NCBI GenBank assembly: GCA_029582155.1
Contig: CM055905.1
Span: forward strand, 64,323,952 to 64,387,951
From: Panopea generosa
Taxonomy: Eukaryota > Mollusca > Bivalvia > Adapedonta > Hiatellidae
DNA length: 64,000 nt
Direction: 5' to 3'
In this document: one piece after another, positions 34,000-44,749 of the stretch
How the letters are laid out: each line of letters opens with the position of its first letter
Numbering within the stretch: position 1 is the stretch's first letter
The notes under the pieces: model-generated
The model's input: only the letters and a program-made list of their open reading frames with translations
Told to the model about the DNA's origin: nothing
The model's database searches: none
Translations under genes and position numbers: made by a program

Positions 34000-34915
34000 A
34001 ACTACATACTGGTCATACCTATTACCGCGAGTCTAAAACTTTGTCAACTATGAAAATAATGGCATCAATTATAAACAGTAATAAAGATACTTAAGTGTGC
34101 TAAGTAATAATTAAACAGTTGCCGGTACAAAATGTCAACAAATACCAACGCTAACGGAAGTTGGAGCTTTGCGCATGTCTGGGATATTGTTATTATCCGG
34201 GTTTTCACGGTGATAGGTATATCGCAGTATTAGGTATACAAGGGATACTGTAATAAAACCATGTAATTTTAGCAGCTTAAAATGCACTTTCTGGAGCCGT
34301 ATACACAAATAGTATAACTGTCCTCTCGTTTCTATTGTAGTAAATGTGAATACATACAGGACTACGTTCAGTTCGGTTAAACGTTTGATATCATAAGCGA
34401 CGCTTGCTTTTCTAAAAGACACTTGTGTTTCTTTATAGGTGTAAACCCACCATTGATTTTTGTTCTTTATTCTAAAGTAAATTATAAAAGTTTGAAAGCT
34501 TGTCATTCATAGAGAATCCAAAATAAAAGATGTAAAATCTACATTTTACTGTTTGTTGACCTCTGCACTCTCAAAATATGATGAGAAAAATAGGGGTCAT
34601 GTTTCATATAAGATTTATTTTTTCTGCTCAGTGTGTACACTGTTGACAAAGTGAAAGTAGACTCCCGAAATCATGTATTCATACCCCAATTTAATTTCCA
34701 AGCATAATTTTTTTTTCTAAAATCACAATTCAAACATGACAATGCTATCAAAATGTTCAAAATACATCAATAATGCCATTCAAATAAAAAAAAGAGCATT
34801 AAAATAAGGAAAATGCATTTTGAAAGAAGAAGAAACGAGGATTATTTATAACCACCATTATGCGACAACCTTTTTTCCAATGGTGGTACTATGCCTAAAA
34901 GACAAACGTTTGTCT
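34000..34915 (+). repeat. composite dispersed repeat, partner of 27655-28480
   Basis: Same two modules as the partner, with the left module inverted. The 123-residue minus-strand frame at 34135-34506 overlaps it and has no domain features. Confidence 0.7.
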
Positions 34916-35595
34916 TTAGAAAATCAAGCGTCGCATATGATTAAGAATAGTCATTACGTTAGCAAACATATTTTCCTGGACACTGGCTCAACCTCATATT
35001 AGCATGCTTCGTGATACTTTTAGGGCACCAGGCTTTATAGGTGTTTGCTGTGTAACGATGCTGAACGCAGCTTGCGTTCAGTTCGGTCAAACGTTTGATA
35101 ACCTTAGCTATTAACATTGAAACATCATTTGTTATTACACTAGTTAAGCTTACACTGGTTAGGACATTTAAGAGGTAGTCGAAAGAAGTAGACTTTATGA
35201 ATCTGAGACATAGTATAGAAAACGTATAAAACTAAACGGGAAATTAATTATATTGTAATACCTGAGAAATTGATATTTTTTTAAAGAAATCACATTGAAT
35301 TTAAAATCGATCCAATGCCAGACACCCATATCCCACACATTTGGTCATTTTTTATAGATACAATGGTGTTACTACATACACTAATTATAATATGTTTATA
35401 TAAAATAAGAATTAAAAATAATTGACCTGATGCAGGTTAAAATGACACAAGTTGATAATCAAATAGCGACCGGTATTGTTTTCAAACCTGCCATTTTCCT
35501 TAAACACAACATTGTATTACATTGTATTTGTTTGGACAAATACCCAACCTGGCTAGTGGGCGGAGCGATAGTCGCTCTCGCCTCAGGTCAATTAT

Positions 35596-36053
35596 GGTCT
35601 TACTACACAGTTGAAATTGTGTTTTTTGTTCTATATAAAATAAGGTCTCACTACACAGTTGAATTGTGTTCTTTGTTCAATATAAAATAAGGCCTAGGAT
35701 TTCCACGGTATAAAAGAATGCCAAATAGATTTTTAAAGTAATTTAAATGCACTTTAACTGGCAGATTGCCCAGCTTATGTTTTTTTAAGACAGTGCAGTG
35801 ACACCCTTAGATTTTTTTTTTACAAAAGTCGTTCTCAAATGCTCATGAATACATGTTTATGTTTAAATCCTATAACCAATAATGTTTTATTGCAGTATAT
35901 GCTTTGCAAGCTTTTGCGGCACTCACCTGCAGCAAGAAATCACAACCACTATGAACCATTTTGAAAATATTTTGTAACCTAATTATACAAGACTGTTTTA
36001 AGCGTAGGAATCTTGTTACCGTGGCAAAAAGGGACACAACTGTGTAGTAAGAC
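35596..36053. mobile_element. inverted-repeat element family A, copy 2 (two 47-bp units)
   Basis: Left end GGTCTTACTACACAG, right end TGTGTAGTAAGAC, the same body as copy 1 but only two terminal units. Both ends share the same C-to-T type change, so the ends still match each other. It sits directly after a dispersed repeat also found at 6700-6930. Confidence 0.75.
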
Positions 36054-36059
36054 GTCATA

Positions 36060-37160
36060 GAGCTCGTAGGTTGAGACGTATACATATCTATATTAATATA
36101 AAAAAAACACGTTTATACATCGTATAACATAAAATAAAACTTGCATAATCTGTAAAAGCAATCTCATTAAAATCAGATCAACATTGAAGCTTCCATAGAA
36201 TGCCACCTCAGATAAACCTTACCGCCGGCCAATCAGAGCATTGCTTTCAAGGTTTTGAAAGTGAAACAAGATGTCTATTCAACCGATGAAAAAATAAATA
36301 TTTAGCTGATACCCCAATATGATGTTCGATTACATACCATGTTAAATGTAAATGCTTTTCAGAAATAATAGAAATCAGGGACGATACCAATGTAGGAATA
36401 TCACTTTGGCCGAATCAACGCCAAGAAAACAGCGCTTTGTAAGATGTATTAATCGACGCCATGTTGCGAATGTAACTAATAATCTGATTGGCTGAATTGT
36501 TATGAATATTAATTTCCCGAAAGGTCAGTCTGAAGTAACATTCTATGCGATGCCGTCAGATCTACTTTGCGTACAGTTTGGAAGCTTAATTAAAATCAAG
36601 CTGTAATTGCACTAGGTGATTAAGCCACACTCACGCAGAAAATAACCGCGGCGTTATACGTTGGACTACTTTCTTTCTAAATATATACAATGAAGGCCTT
36701 TTTTTCTTGAAAATGATTGGGCGGACAGGGATGATAATCTAGCAATTAATTTATGATGGCCTTATCAAAGTGTTCTTTTGCACATAATCAGTCAGTACAT
36801 AATAAAGATGACACGTATTTTTGTTTTCTCCAAATGTATCTTTTTGAATATTTGATAAATATAATCCATTAAACTTGCGTAAAAAGAAGGTAGTGAAATT
36901 AAATCATATATCGTGTTTTAGATGGTTGTGTTTGCTAAGGAGTGAGTGTCAGAACCTATGACATGTTAAGTCTTTAAGTAGTCATTTATCGTGACAGTGA
37001 AATAGAGGTCAGTGAGGTCACATAGGTTTGATACATTTATGGGGATATAGATGGATATTTTCAGGAGAGTGCTAGGATTTAGCTTATACCGCCATAGCCA
37101 CACTATTTTGAATGTCTGGTTACTACACTGGTGTGTACGGAACTTGAAGAGGTATAATTA
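36060..37160. other. no gene supported
   Basis: AT-rich. CCAATCAG (36230) and GATTGGCTG (36483) are CCAAT-box-like, but no coding exon follows. Confidence 0.3.
36715..36766. mobile_element. MITE family B, right-end relic
   Basis: GGGCGGACAGGGATGATAAT then CTAGCAATTAATTTATGATG matches the right terminus only. Confidence 0.55.
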
Positions 37161-37165
37161 TATAA

Positions 37166-37171
37166 TTTATT
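37166..37171 (-). terminator. candidate polyadenylation signal for the gene ending at 37331
   Basis: The minus strand reads AATAAA about 160 bases after the stop codon. It is plausible by position only, because the region is AT-rich. Confidence 0.3.
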
Positions 37172-37330
37172 GTAACCAAAATTAATTTTACTATTAAATT
37201 AAAAATAGATGAAAAGTCTTATATGCCTTTCTAAGAATTGAGTATTACGATGGTTAAACAGTCAATTTCATTTGTAAGAATAAAACCAGGCAAATCGTAT
37301 ATATATATATATCGGTATATACCGAGTCCA

Positions 37331-37386
37331 TCATTGTTGTTCGTCGATATCTGCGATTATCGCCATAAAGTCGGCCGTGTCATATC
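37331..37386 (-). CDS. unknown extracellular-type protein, terminal exon
   Basis: 56 bases. Acceptor CTTTATTTTTATTACAG|GATATG; the split codon G|GA gives Gly, then YDTADFMAIIADIDEQQ and TGA. The phase matches exon n-1 exactly. The TADFMAI ending suits the end of a beta-rich domain. An AATAAA lies about 160 bases downstream on the minus strand (37171-37166) and may be the poly(A) signal. Confidence 0.6.
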
Positions 37387-40300
37387 CTGTAATAAAAATA
37401 AAGTTAAAACATAGTATTTTATATATATCTGAGGTTTAAACTAAAGGAAACATATGGCTAAATTGCATTTTAGCATGTCACTGCATTGATTTTCTGTTGA
37501 TAAACATAGATTTATCACGTCAATGCAAGAGGCACCATTAGGTATACTTATACATTTTGACCTGGACGGAGTCTTTACAGGCTGTAACAAAAGTTTGATG
37601 CTGATTTTTATTTTCATAAAATGGACGAATTAGAAATATTGACATGATAAAGAGAATACTGTGTTAGTGTCTGATATTTTCAGCTTTATAAAGTGACGAA
37701 CCGGATACAGATGATAATACCAGGCACTAACATGGTATTCTCTATTTAACTGATTATTGTTAAGGAACTACTGACCTTTCCTTGATAACAAATTTATTTA
37801 CAATTTTTCGGTCTTAAGGATATACTATATTACTTTTTACTCAGAGGCATGCAATGCTTTCTAAAACTCGTTTTTTTACTTCAAAGGTAAATACGATAAT
37901 ATAAATATCGTTTTTTACTTCAAAGGTAAATAAAGTAATGTAAATACCGATTTTTGCTTCAAAGGTAAATAAGGTAATGTAAATATCGATTTTTACTTCA
38001 AAGGCAAATAAAGTAATATAAATATCGATTTCCTCCCAAAGGTAAATTATCACATTAATGTAATGTGAAATCAAAATTTACTTAAAGGTACATCGTTAAA
38101 ATCAAGTTTTACTTAAAGAAATATTTGCAATGTTGAAGTCGATTTTTAATTTCAGTGCCATAATGCAAAGTTAAATACAGAATACCATGTTAGTGTCTAA
38201 TATTATCAACTTTATCAGGCGAGGCTTAGAAGAAAACATTGAATGATTGTTTGATTGAATTTTGAGCGTCATTTTTATGCCATCTAGTGCTAACAGACGA
38301 ACCTAACCATTGAATCCTGGGATCCTGAAAGGTCAACCAGTACTCAAGCACACCCCATCTCCGCAAGTAACTGATAACTTTCCAACTTCAATCAGCATTG
38401 AGAGACGAATATTAATGAGACGCAGTGTCGTATATTAATCACCAAAGAGATTGTGGCCGGGCGGGTATTCGCAGAGGTCATGGTGATATGGAAGGACACT
38501 GACTATTTTTGTACAGTACTATTTAACCAACAACTGTAGATAAAATCTTGAGATTGTAGTTCAAACAGTTTAAACAAAAAAACGGACCTTACGAGGTGCG
38601 TTATATACATTAGTAATATTTTCAACATTTGATATAGATTGATTGATTGATATTTGATTGATATGTATTCAGGTTAAAACACACACATACAGGTTACATT
38701 AAATATACATACCCATTTACAAATAAAAAATAGATACATTAGTAAAAGGTAATTTCATAACTATCAACCATATTACATAAAATTAATTAAGTATTGCTAC
38801 TTATTAAATATAAAGTATTACAGAATGCAATTATATACTACTGTTTTGGGAAAATCCAATGTAAAAAAGTTAATCTATCACAATCAAATATTCTATAGAA
38901 AACTATAGTTACTCTCAATGAAATGATTGGCAAAGCTCAAAGAAGTATTCAACTAATGCAACATTGGACATACATAATAGTGTGTAATAACCTTGGATTG
39001 TCCATAAAAGCCGGAGGCTTATTTCGAATGACGCCCTTTGTACTATACTTCCTAAGAGTATACAAATTGCAATCACATTAAGTTAAATAAACACAATATA
39101 AAGTTGAAGATTTTGGAATTTGGAAGTTACCTCATGGAATGTTTCCATAATATATTTGCTGTTTACAAATATATTATTTTTATCACAAATTTTGTATAAA
39201 AAAATATAACAATTAAAAACTGTAATAAATAAACTAATGTGACTAATTTTCTTAATGTCAGCAGGCAATGCATTCCAATCATTGATTGCACTGTAAAAGA
39301 AGGTTACATTCTCTTTCCCATGGTATTTTGGTGCACTAAAATTATCTCCACGTCACACTTCATTGAACTGTGCAATGATTTAATGCGTTTGAAACTGTCA
39401 AGTAGATTTACCGACGTCGCCGTTGACGTCATAGGACTGCCCCAGGTATCCATATGCATATTTTCTACCTCTGTTGCTACGTAACGGTATTCAAGATCAT
39501 TATGAAACTTGGTATTTGAATAAAGGAAATATTATTTTTTATAGCAACATAATTTGTATTCATATGCTGTAATAAATGTTGAAACTATTATAAAAATCCA
39601 CGTATTTTTTAAGACACCTCGTAGGTTATTGCTTATTCAAGGTCATTTGAACGAAAAGTTGCATGGTTATGTGTAGTATTTCCCACTACAGTAGACCGAT
39701 TTTGGTGACTTTTTGACTAAGAGGTTCTAAGAAAACAGAATAAAAATGCAAAATCTTGTTAATGTGTAGGCTAAATAGGTCTCACACCACTATTACATTT
39801 CCCATAGGACTCCATTGAAACATTTATATCCAAAACATAGAGAAAAAACAAAATCTACAGCTTCTGTCTGAGCTCAAATTCTTCACTGGTTCAAGATATA
39901 CAATTATAAAGGGAAAAACAGCATACATTGACCAGTTTTTTAATTCTATGCTTTTGTGAGACCTAACAATTTCAAGATAATAATGTGTCTATTCGCCTAC
40001 AATGCGATTCGAACCAACAATTCTGAAATGACACAGAACTGTCCAGGGAGCTGGTATCATGCTAAAAAAACATAATCACTCCAATACAAAGCCCTTAAAA
40101 AAGAAAAAGAGAACTAAACTTTTATTTTTATATCCTTCATCAGGTCCGGAGTACTCAGGGGAGAAAATAGTGGTGTGAGTCCTGAATGTTACTGAAAATA
40201 AACTGTATCCCGACTAATATCGCTTAAGCAAGGAATTATATAGAGATATAAGTACCAATAACGACAACAATAACAACAGCAACAACAAAAACAACATCTA

Positions 40301-41883
40301 GTCGGATCGCAGTTGTTTCCAGATACTCTAACAGTGCATTCATAAAAACTACCACGTGATTCCCAACTGTGATTTACATACCTTCCGCTTCCGCGTCAGG
40401 CGCTGTATGGGTTTTGGTAGGAGAATAGAGGTACTGAGGATACGGTACTGCGTCCTTATCGTAGTTACACGGCTGGAATGGCCCGGCTACTTTTGTTAGA
40501 CTGTACATTCGATCAATACCGCAACCGCCGTAGTTCTTGTTCATCATGAATCTTCTGTTAGGATTTGGGTGCCTGCAAAACGCTTCCAAATGTTATACAT
40601 TGTTATGATATGAAAATGGTTTCAACATAAATAGCGGGCAAAGTTCTCACTTTAATAAGATTGTATAAATGCGCATTCAAAAGTGGATACAGTTCTTAAA
40701 ATGTATTTGTTGTAACATGTTATTTGTGGGTTAGAACTTACCGTTTTGGATTAAATGAATCATCTCTATGGTATCTATCACAAGCATGTATGAGAAATAT
40801 TCATGTGAAGTTCGTGTAAAGAATGGCATAGTGCTTTAAAGTCTCACTGCACAGTTGAATTTTGTTCTTTGTTCTATATAAAATAAGGTCTCACTACACA
40901 GTTGAATTTTGTTCTTTGTTCTATATAAAATAAGGTCTAGGATTTCCATAGTAAAAAAGAGTTCTACGTAGAATTTTGTTATAAAGTTTTTTTCCATAGC
41001 AGGTTTGTATACCTACATAAAAATGCACAATAACTGGTAGGTTGACCACGTTGTTGTTTTTTTTAAAAAGGGATGCAGTGACAACCTGAGATTTCTTGAA
41101 AAAAAAAGAAGTCCTCAAATGATCATAAATACATGCATATGTTGAAACCCTATAAAAGTCACCTTTTTAACACCAGTGATGTCTTATTGCAGTATATGCT
41201 ATACCAGCTTTTGCTCTTCTCATCTGCAGCAAGAAATCACTACTTCTATGAACAGTTTTTAAAATATTTCAAAACAAATTACATAGGCCTTGTTTATCGT
41301 AACTGTGTAGTGAGACGTTTATGGTGAATTTTACCTATTACTATGTCAAGGTATTAAATAACTTTCTGTTTAGTAAATGATGAAAAGTTTATTGAATCAC
41401 ATAGAGAAATGTTCCATTTGAGGATAATGATTGATTCCGTCCTTGTAAATTATCTTATTTATGAGAAATTCGTAAATACACAGGTCGGCATTTTCCGTTT
41501 TTTAGCATAACCCGATAATGGCCAATGAATGACTTTATCGCGCGCCGCGATTTAGTATTTGGTCAACAAAATATAAGAAATTTACACTACAGAGGCAAAA
41601 TACAATACGAATATTCATATTATATGGCGTTTGATATAAATGTGCAGTTTTTTCGTTAAAAAAAAATATCTGGGACATAGGTAAAGCATCTTTAAAATGT
41701 ATTAAACACAAACATATTTACTTACCCAATGAGGCTGAAAAAATTATAGGTATGGGTTTTCATGGTTTCCCAGGACGAGGATTTTATATTTTCTTTGGCA
41801 AACCATCTCTCGTAGTCGGTATTCGCGGCGTCAAATGTCACATACTGGACCATCTTGTCGTCTTTGAACAAGGCAAATGTAAT
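37331..41883 (-). CDS. C-terminal three coding exons of an extracellular-type invertebrate protein of unknown function (5' part not found)
   Basis: Exons 41883-41726, 40572-40382 and 37386-37331 join in phase with GT-AG borders and end at TGA (37333-37331). They encode about 135 residues: ITFALFKDDKMVQYVTFDAA, then WFAKENIKSSSW, YNFFSLIGH, NRRFMMNKNYGGCGIDRMYS, QPCNYD, YPQYLYSP and TADFMAIIADIDEQQ. The pattern (FDA..TDY..WF, YNFFSI, RRF..NKNYGGC, C-x-aromatic-D/E, YPQ.LYS, TADFM) resembles, from memory, an uncharacterised C-terminal domain found in many mollusc and cnidarian secreted proteins. No database check was possible. The two cysteines could form a disulfide. Upstream exons with a signal peptide should lie beyond 41883, but none is convincing before the repeat arrays. 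Confidence 0.65.
37651..37745. repeat. 95-bp foldback, with a half copy at 38180-38225
   Basis: AGAGAATACTGTGTTAGTGT and ACTAACATGGTATTCTCT are inverted; the arms run almost to the centre. GAATACCATGTTAGTGTCTA at 38180 is another arm of the same sequence. Confidence 0.55.
37879..38040 (+). repeat. 39-bp minisatellite, four units
   Basis: ACTTCAAAGGTAAATAAAGT then AATGTAAATATCGATTTTT repeats at 39-bp spacing. The minus frame IDIYITLFTFEVK is an artefact of a period divisible by three. It lies in the last intron of the unknown extracellular protein. Confidence 0.85.
38247..38473 (-). mobile_element. tRNA-SINE, AATC-tail family, head truncated
   Basis: Minus copy from the AATC tail to the box B region (GGGCGGGTATTCG), where similarity stops. 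It lies in the intron between the last two exons of the unknown extracellular protein. Confidence 0.7.
38640..39770. other. no gene; intronic AT-rich DNA
   Basis: It lies between exons n-1 and n of the unknown extracellular protein. No repeat family was recognised; short frames at 39083 and 39239 lack splice or domain support. Confidence 0.35.
39778..40183. mobile_element. candidate 406-bp inverted-repeat element
   Basis: GGTCTCACACCACTATTA at 39778 and AATAGTGGTGTGAGTCC at 40167 are inverted with one mismatch. No target duplication is evident and no other copy was seen in the window. It lies in the last intron of the unknown extracellular protein. Confidence 0.4.
40382..40572 (-). CDS. unknown extracellular-type protein, exon n-1 (NRRF...NYGGC motif)
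   Basis: 191 bases. Acceptor CGTTTTGCAG|GCACCC, donor GCGGAAG|GTATGT. The join restores Gly (GG|G). It carries NRRFMMNKNYGGCGIDRMYS and YPQYLYSPTK. It is clearly richer in GC than the surrounding introns, which supports coding function. Confidence 0.68.
40841..41316. mobile_element. inverted-repeat element family A, copy 3 (two 47-bp units)
   Basis: Left end GTCTCACTGCACAG, right end CTGTGTAGTGAGAC. It lies in the intron between exons n-2 and n-1 of the unknown extracellular protein. The body is collinear with copy 1. Confidence 0.75.
41726..41883 (-). CDS. unknown extracellular-type protein, exon n-2
   Basis: 158 bases, phase 0 in, two bases left over. The reading is ITFALFKDDKMVQYVTFDAA through SSSWETMKTHTYNFFSLI. 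Acceptor CAATATATAG|ATTACA, donor CATTGG|GTAAGT (strong). GC content is higher than the flanks. Confidence 0.65.
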
Positions 41884-42002
41884 CTATATATTGAGAAAGT
41901 CAACAACAAATCGATTACAACAATTTATGTCAATTTGTTTTCATGAGTTGTTATATTGATTTATCAGAGAAAGCATTCTTTTTTTAATGTGGTTTAACGC
42001 CA

Positions 42003-42472
42003 TTTCCACACATTTCAGGTTATATAGTGAACATCAAGTTTTACTGGTGGAGGAAGACCTCAGACTGAGTAGAATCACCGTCCTTCCGTAAATAACTGGC
42101 ACACTTTTTCACATAAAGTTTTTATTGAGCGAGCTGGACCTAAATACATAAATATTTTGAGTTTCAGATTTAGACTCAGACTCAAATTGTTAAAAAAATC
42201 AAATTTAAATAAAATCTATTTAACAAGCAATTTGCTATATTAATTTGCTAAAACAAACAGTTTAAATGATTATTTAACAGAAAATGTTAAGGATCATATT
42301 GATTTCCTATAATTATAAATTTACAGGGTTTTACAAAAATGCAAGATTTGAGTCCGAATCCGATTCTCAGACTCAAATTGTTGATGAATTTAGGCCCAGG
42401 ACTCGAACCTACGACCTTAGCGGTGGAAGTAAGCGATCTTGAGATGGCGCTTCAGATCACTCGGCCAAGGAC
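42003..42472 (-). mobile_element. fourth tRNA-derived SINE family, interrupted copy
   Basis: The body (42003-42140) and the tRNA-like head (42400-42472) match the family but are separated by about 250 bases of AT-rich sequence. The interruption is bounded by related motifs (AGACTCAAATTGTT at both ends), suggesting an inserted element with short repeats at its ends. Confidence 0.6.
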
Positions 42473-42590
42473 GACCTATTAGTGAAATCAAATAGTTCAA
42501 CTAGCCAAATAAGCAGAGGACTAGGTTCACGAAGCCCAAATATCTATCCTGTAAAATATATTCATTTTAAATGCTTATTTTTCAACAAAG

Positions 42591-42879
42591 CCGGGCCCGA
42601 TTAGCTCAGTCGATTACGCGTCTGACTATCAATACAGGGGTCGTGAGTTCGAATCCCCCGCCCGGCTACAGTCTCCGTGATGATTGATATACGACATTTT
42701 GTCTCGTTATCATTGGGCACTCACCACTGATTCAAGTGGGAAAGTTATCAGTTACTTGCGGAGATGGGGTGTGCTCGAGTACTGGTTAATCCCAGGAAAC
42801 AGTAGTTATGTTAACTGATCGTCTGTTAGCCCTCGATGGCATAAAAATGACGCTAAATATTCAATCAATCAATCAATCA
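42591..42879 (+). mobile_element. full-length, recently inserted tRNA-SINE (reference copy)
   Basis: A 77-base tRNA-like head (42590-42666) has box A TAGCTCAGTCG and box B GAGTTCGAATCCC, and its ends GCCGGGC/GCCCGGC can pair as a 7-bp acceptor stem. A tRNA-unrelated body of about 190 bases and an (AATC)n tail follow. A perfect 16-bp target-site duplication TTATTTTTCAACAAAG flanks it (42575-42590; 42880-42895). The intact duplication and low decay indicate a young insertion, presumably mobilised by a LINE partner. A mollusc tRNA-SINE family is likely; the family name is not assigned. Confidence 0.88.
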
Positions 42880-43053
42880 TTATTTTTCAACAAAGATCGG
42901 TGTGTTTGTATCAAATTTTATTAAGCGAAAAACGTAAAATTGAAATAAAAACAAAAACGGTATGCGAACAATTATAATTAGAATAAATAAATGATTTTGG
43001 GGAGTTCGTGAACCTTGTCCTTTGGCATTTTCTCCGCCACATGTAAAAATACT

Positions 43054-43253
43054 TACAGTAGAACTTCGATGTCTCGAACCCGACGGGATTGGACAAAATA
43101 GTTCGAGTTAAGGATTGTTCGAGTCAAGTGTTATTCACATCATACCATACGTGTATATATATCAAAATAGGAATCGGCCAGGACCTTATAAGAAATTCGA
43201 GCTATATCTTGTGTTCCGGCCGTCCGTGTTCGATCCAACGAAGTTCTACAGTA
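43054..43253. mobile_element. MITE family D, 200 bp, TA-flanked
   Basis: Terminal inverted repeats TACAGTAGAACTTCGATG and CAACGAAGTTCTACAGTA. The interior includes GTTCGAGTTAAGGATTGTTC. It has the form of a Tc1/mariner-derived MITE. A one-ended relic lies at 54462-54525. Confidence 0.7.
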
Positions 43254-43554
43254 TTTTGAGGATCACTCCGTGAAATATGTCTTGCGATGAAGCAAACACA
43301 TCTTCTAATAAATCTTATACAGTGAAAGAAAAAAAAAATATACATTTTTATTGTTGAAATTATTTCGTTTACAGATTGAACGTTTCGAAAAATACATTTG
43401 TCAGTCCATCAAGTATTGATTTTACCCCATTCGCAACTACTCAAGTTTTTGAAGAGACGAACAGCACGTGTTTCATGAAATATGCGTTTAGCTCACGGAC
43501 GACTGACACGTCTTAACGGATTAAAACACAACACTGATTCATTGGGAGACTCAC

Positions 43555-43840
43555 TGACAATCAACGCTTTGTAGCCCTGGAATCAACGCTTTAAAGCCGT
43601 GGAATCAACGCTTTATAGCCGTGGAATCAACGCTTTATAGCCCTGAAGTCAACGCTTTGTAGCCCTGGAATCAACGCTTTAAAGCCCTGGAATCAACGCT
43701 TTGTAGCCCTGGAATCAACGCTTTAAAGCCGTGGAATCAACGCTTTATAGCCCTGGATCAACGCTTTGTAGCCCTGGAATCAATGCTTTATAGCCCGGGA
43801 ATCAACGCTTCGAAGCTGTGGAATCAACGCTTTGAAGTCG
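43555..43840 (+). repeat. 22-bp minisatellite (AATCAACGCTTTATAGCCCTGG), 13 units
   Basis: Units alternate between GTAGCCCTGG, AAAGCCGTGG and ATAGCCCTGG variants, with a few one-base differences. Flanks are AT-rich. Confidence 0.93.
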
Positions 43841-43869
43841 TTGGGATGTTGCGGACTGCCTCTTCACAG

Positions 43870-44690
43870 TTAGCATTGATATTTTATTTACACATATGAT
43901 GGGAAATTAACTGATTTTTTTTACATGGGTTTGCTATGAAATGAATTTAATTTTTGTTTTGTGATTTAGCAATATGATGAAATATAAATGTACAACATTT
44001 TTATGCAATAAATTAATTGTACTATGAACTATCACCGTTTATATACAGTGTATACTTTGTTTTTCCTTTCACTGTATTTTCTCATCTAGCCATCAAAGCA
44101 TACACAAAATTAGGAAGTCATTAACCAAAAGTTTTGTAAGCCTTGTAAGTAATATACCACCCTGTCTTAAGCAGCCAGTCAAGGGAAGGAGCGAAAATGG
44201 CCTTTTAAGACAGGTGATTGCTTAATACAGGTTTCACTGTATATACTTTAATTGTTATTTTTCTTTAATTTGTTAATTAATGTGTCAGTATTTACACATA
44301 TACATAAACAAAACATCACAAACATTGTAAACACCATTCATCAAAAGATATTTAAAATACTATCATATATATTTTTTATATATAGAAACCTGATTAGTTT
44401 GAACAGAATAACTGAAAAACATTATACACAGAGCATAATAATGTCCGGAATGCAGTCAGTTATCTATTTGCTTCTGCTATTTGCGTTTTTATTTTTTGCT
44501 TTTTTTGTCACATAAATAATTAAGTCTAAATCTATATAGCCCCTCCTCGCAATATTCATAGTAAATAATTTTGATACAGACGGTACGGAGCAATTCTATG
44601 TTAGAGAGAAAAGAGGAAAGAGTGGCAATAATGTCACATGTATTTAATATTTGTTTATAAATTAACTTCGTAATCTTAATCACCTTTGTA
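43870..44690. other. no gene supported
   Basis: Contains the MITE C partial copy. A plus frame at 44252-44515 ends in a hydrophobic stretch (MSGMQSVIYLLLLFAFLFFA), but it has no splice context and is probably chance T-richness. Confidence 0.3.
44150..44240. mobile_element. MITE family C, partial copy
   Basis: ACCACCCTGTCTTAAGCAGC through AGACAGGTGATTGCTTAATA and CAGGTTTCACTGTATA matches family C. Confidence 0.55.
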
Positions 44691-44694
44691 GGTG

Positions 44695-44705
44695 ACCGTT
44701 ATAAC

Positions 44706-44749
<44 letters not shown>

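Noticed and set aside
42590-42666. Free-standing tRNA gene
   Set aside because: Although the ends pair and both boxes are present, the sequence continues into a SINE body and tail with a target-site duplication around the whole unit, and the anticodon arm pairs poorly. It is the SINE head.
44252-44515. Hydrophobic plus-strand frame ending MSGMQSVIYLLLLFAFLFFA
   Set aside because: It could mimic a signal peptide, but it is on the opposite strand from the nearby gene, lacks splice sites and depends on T-rich sequence.
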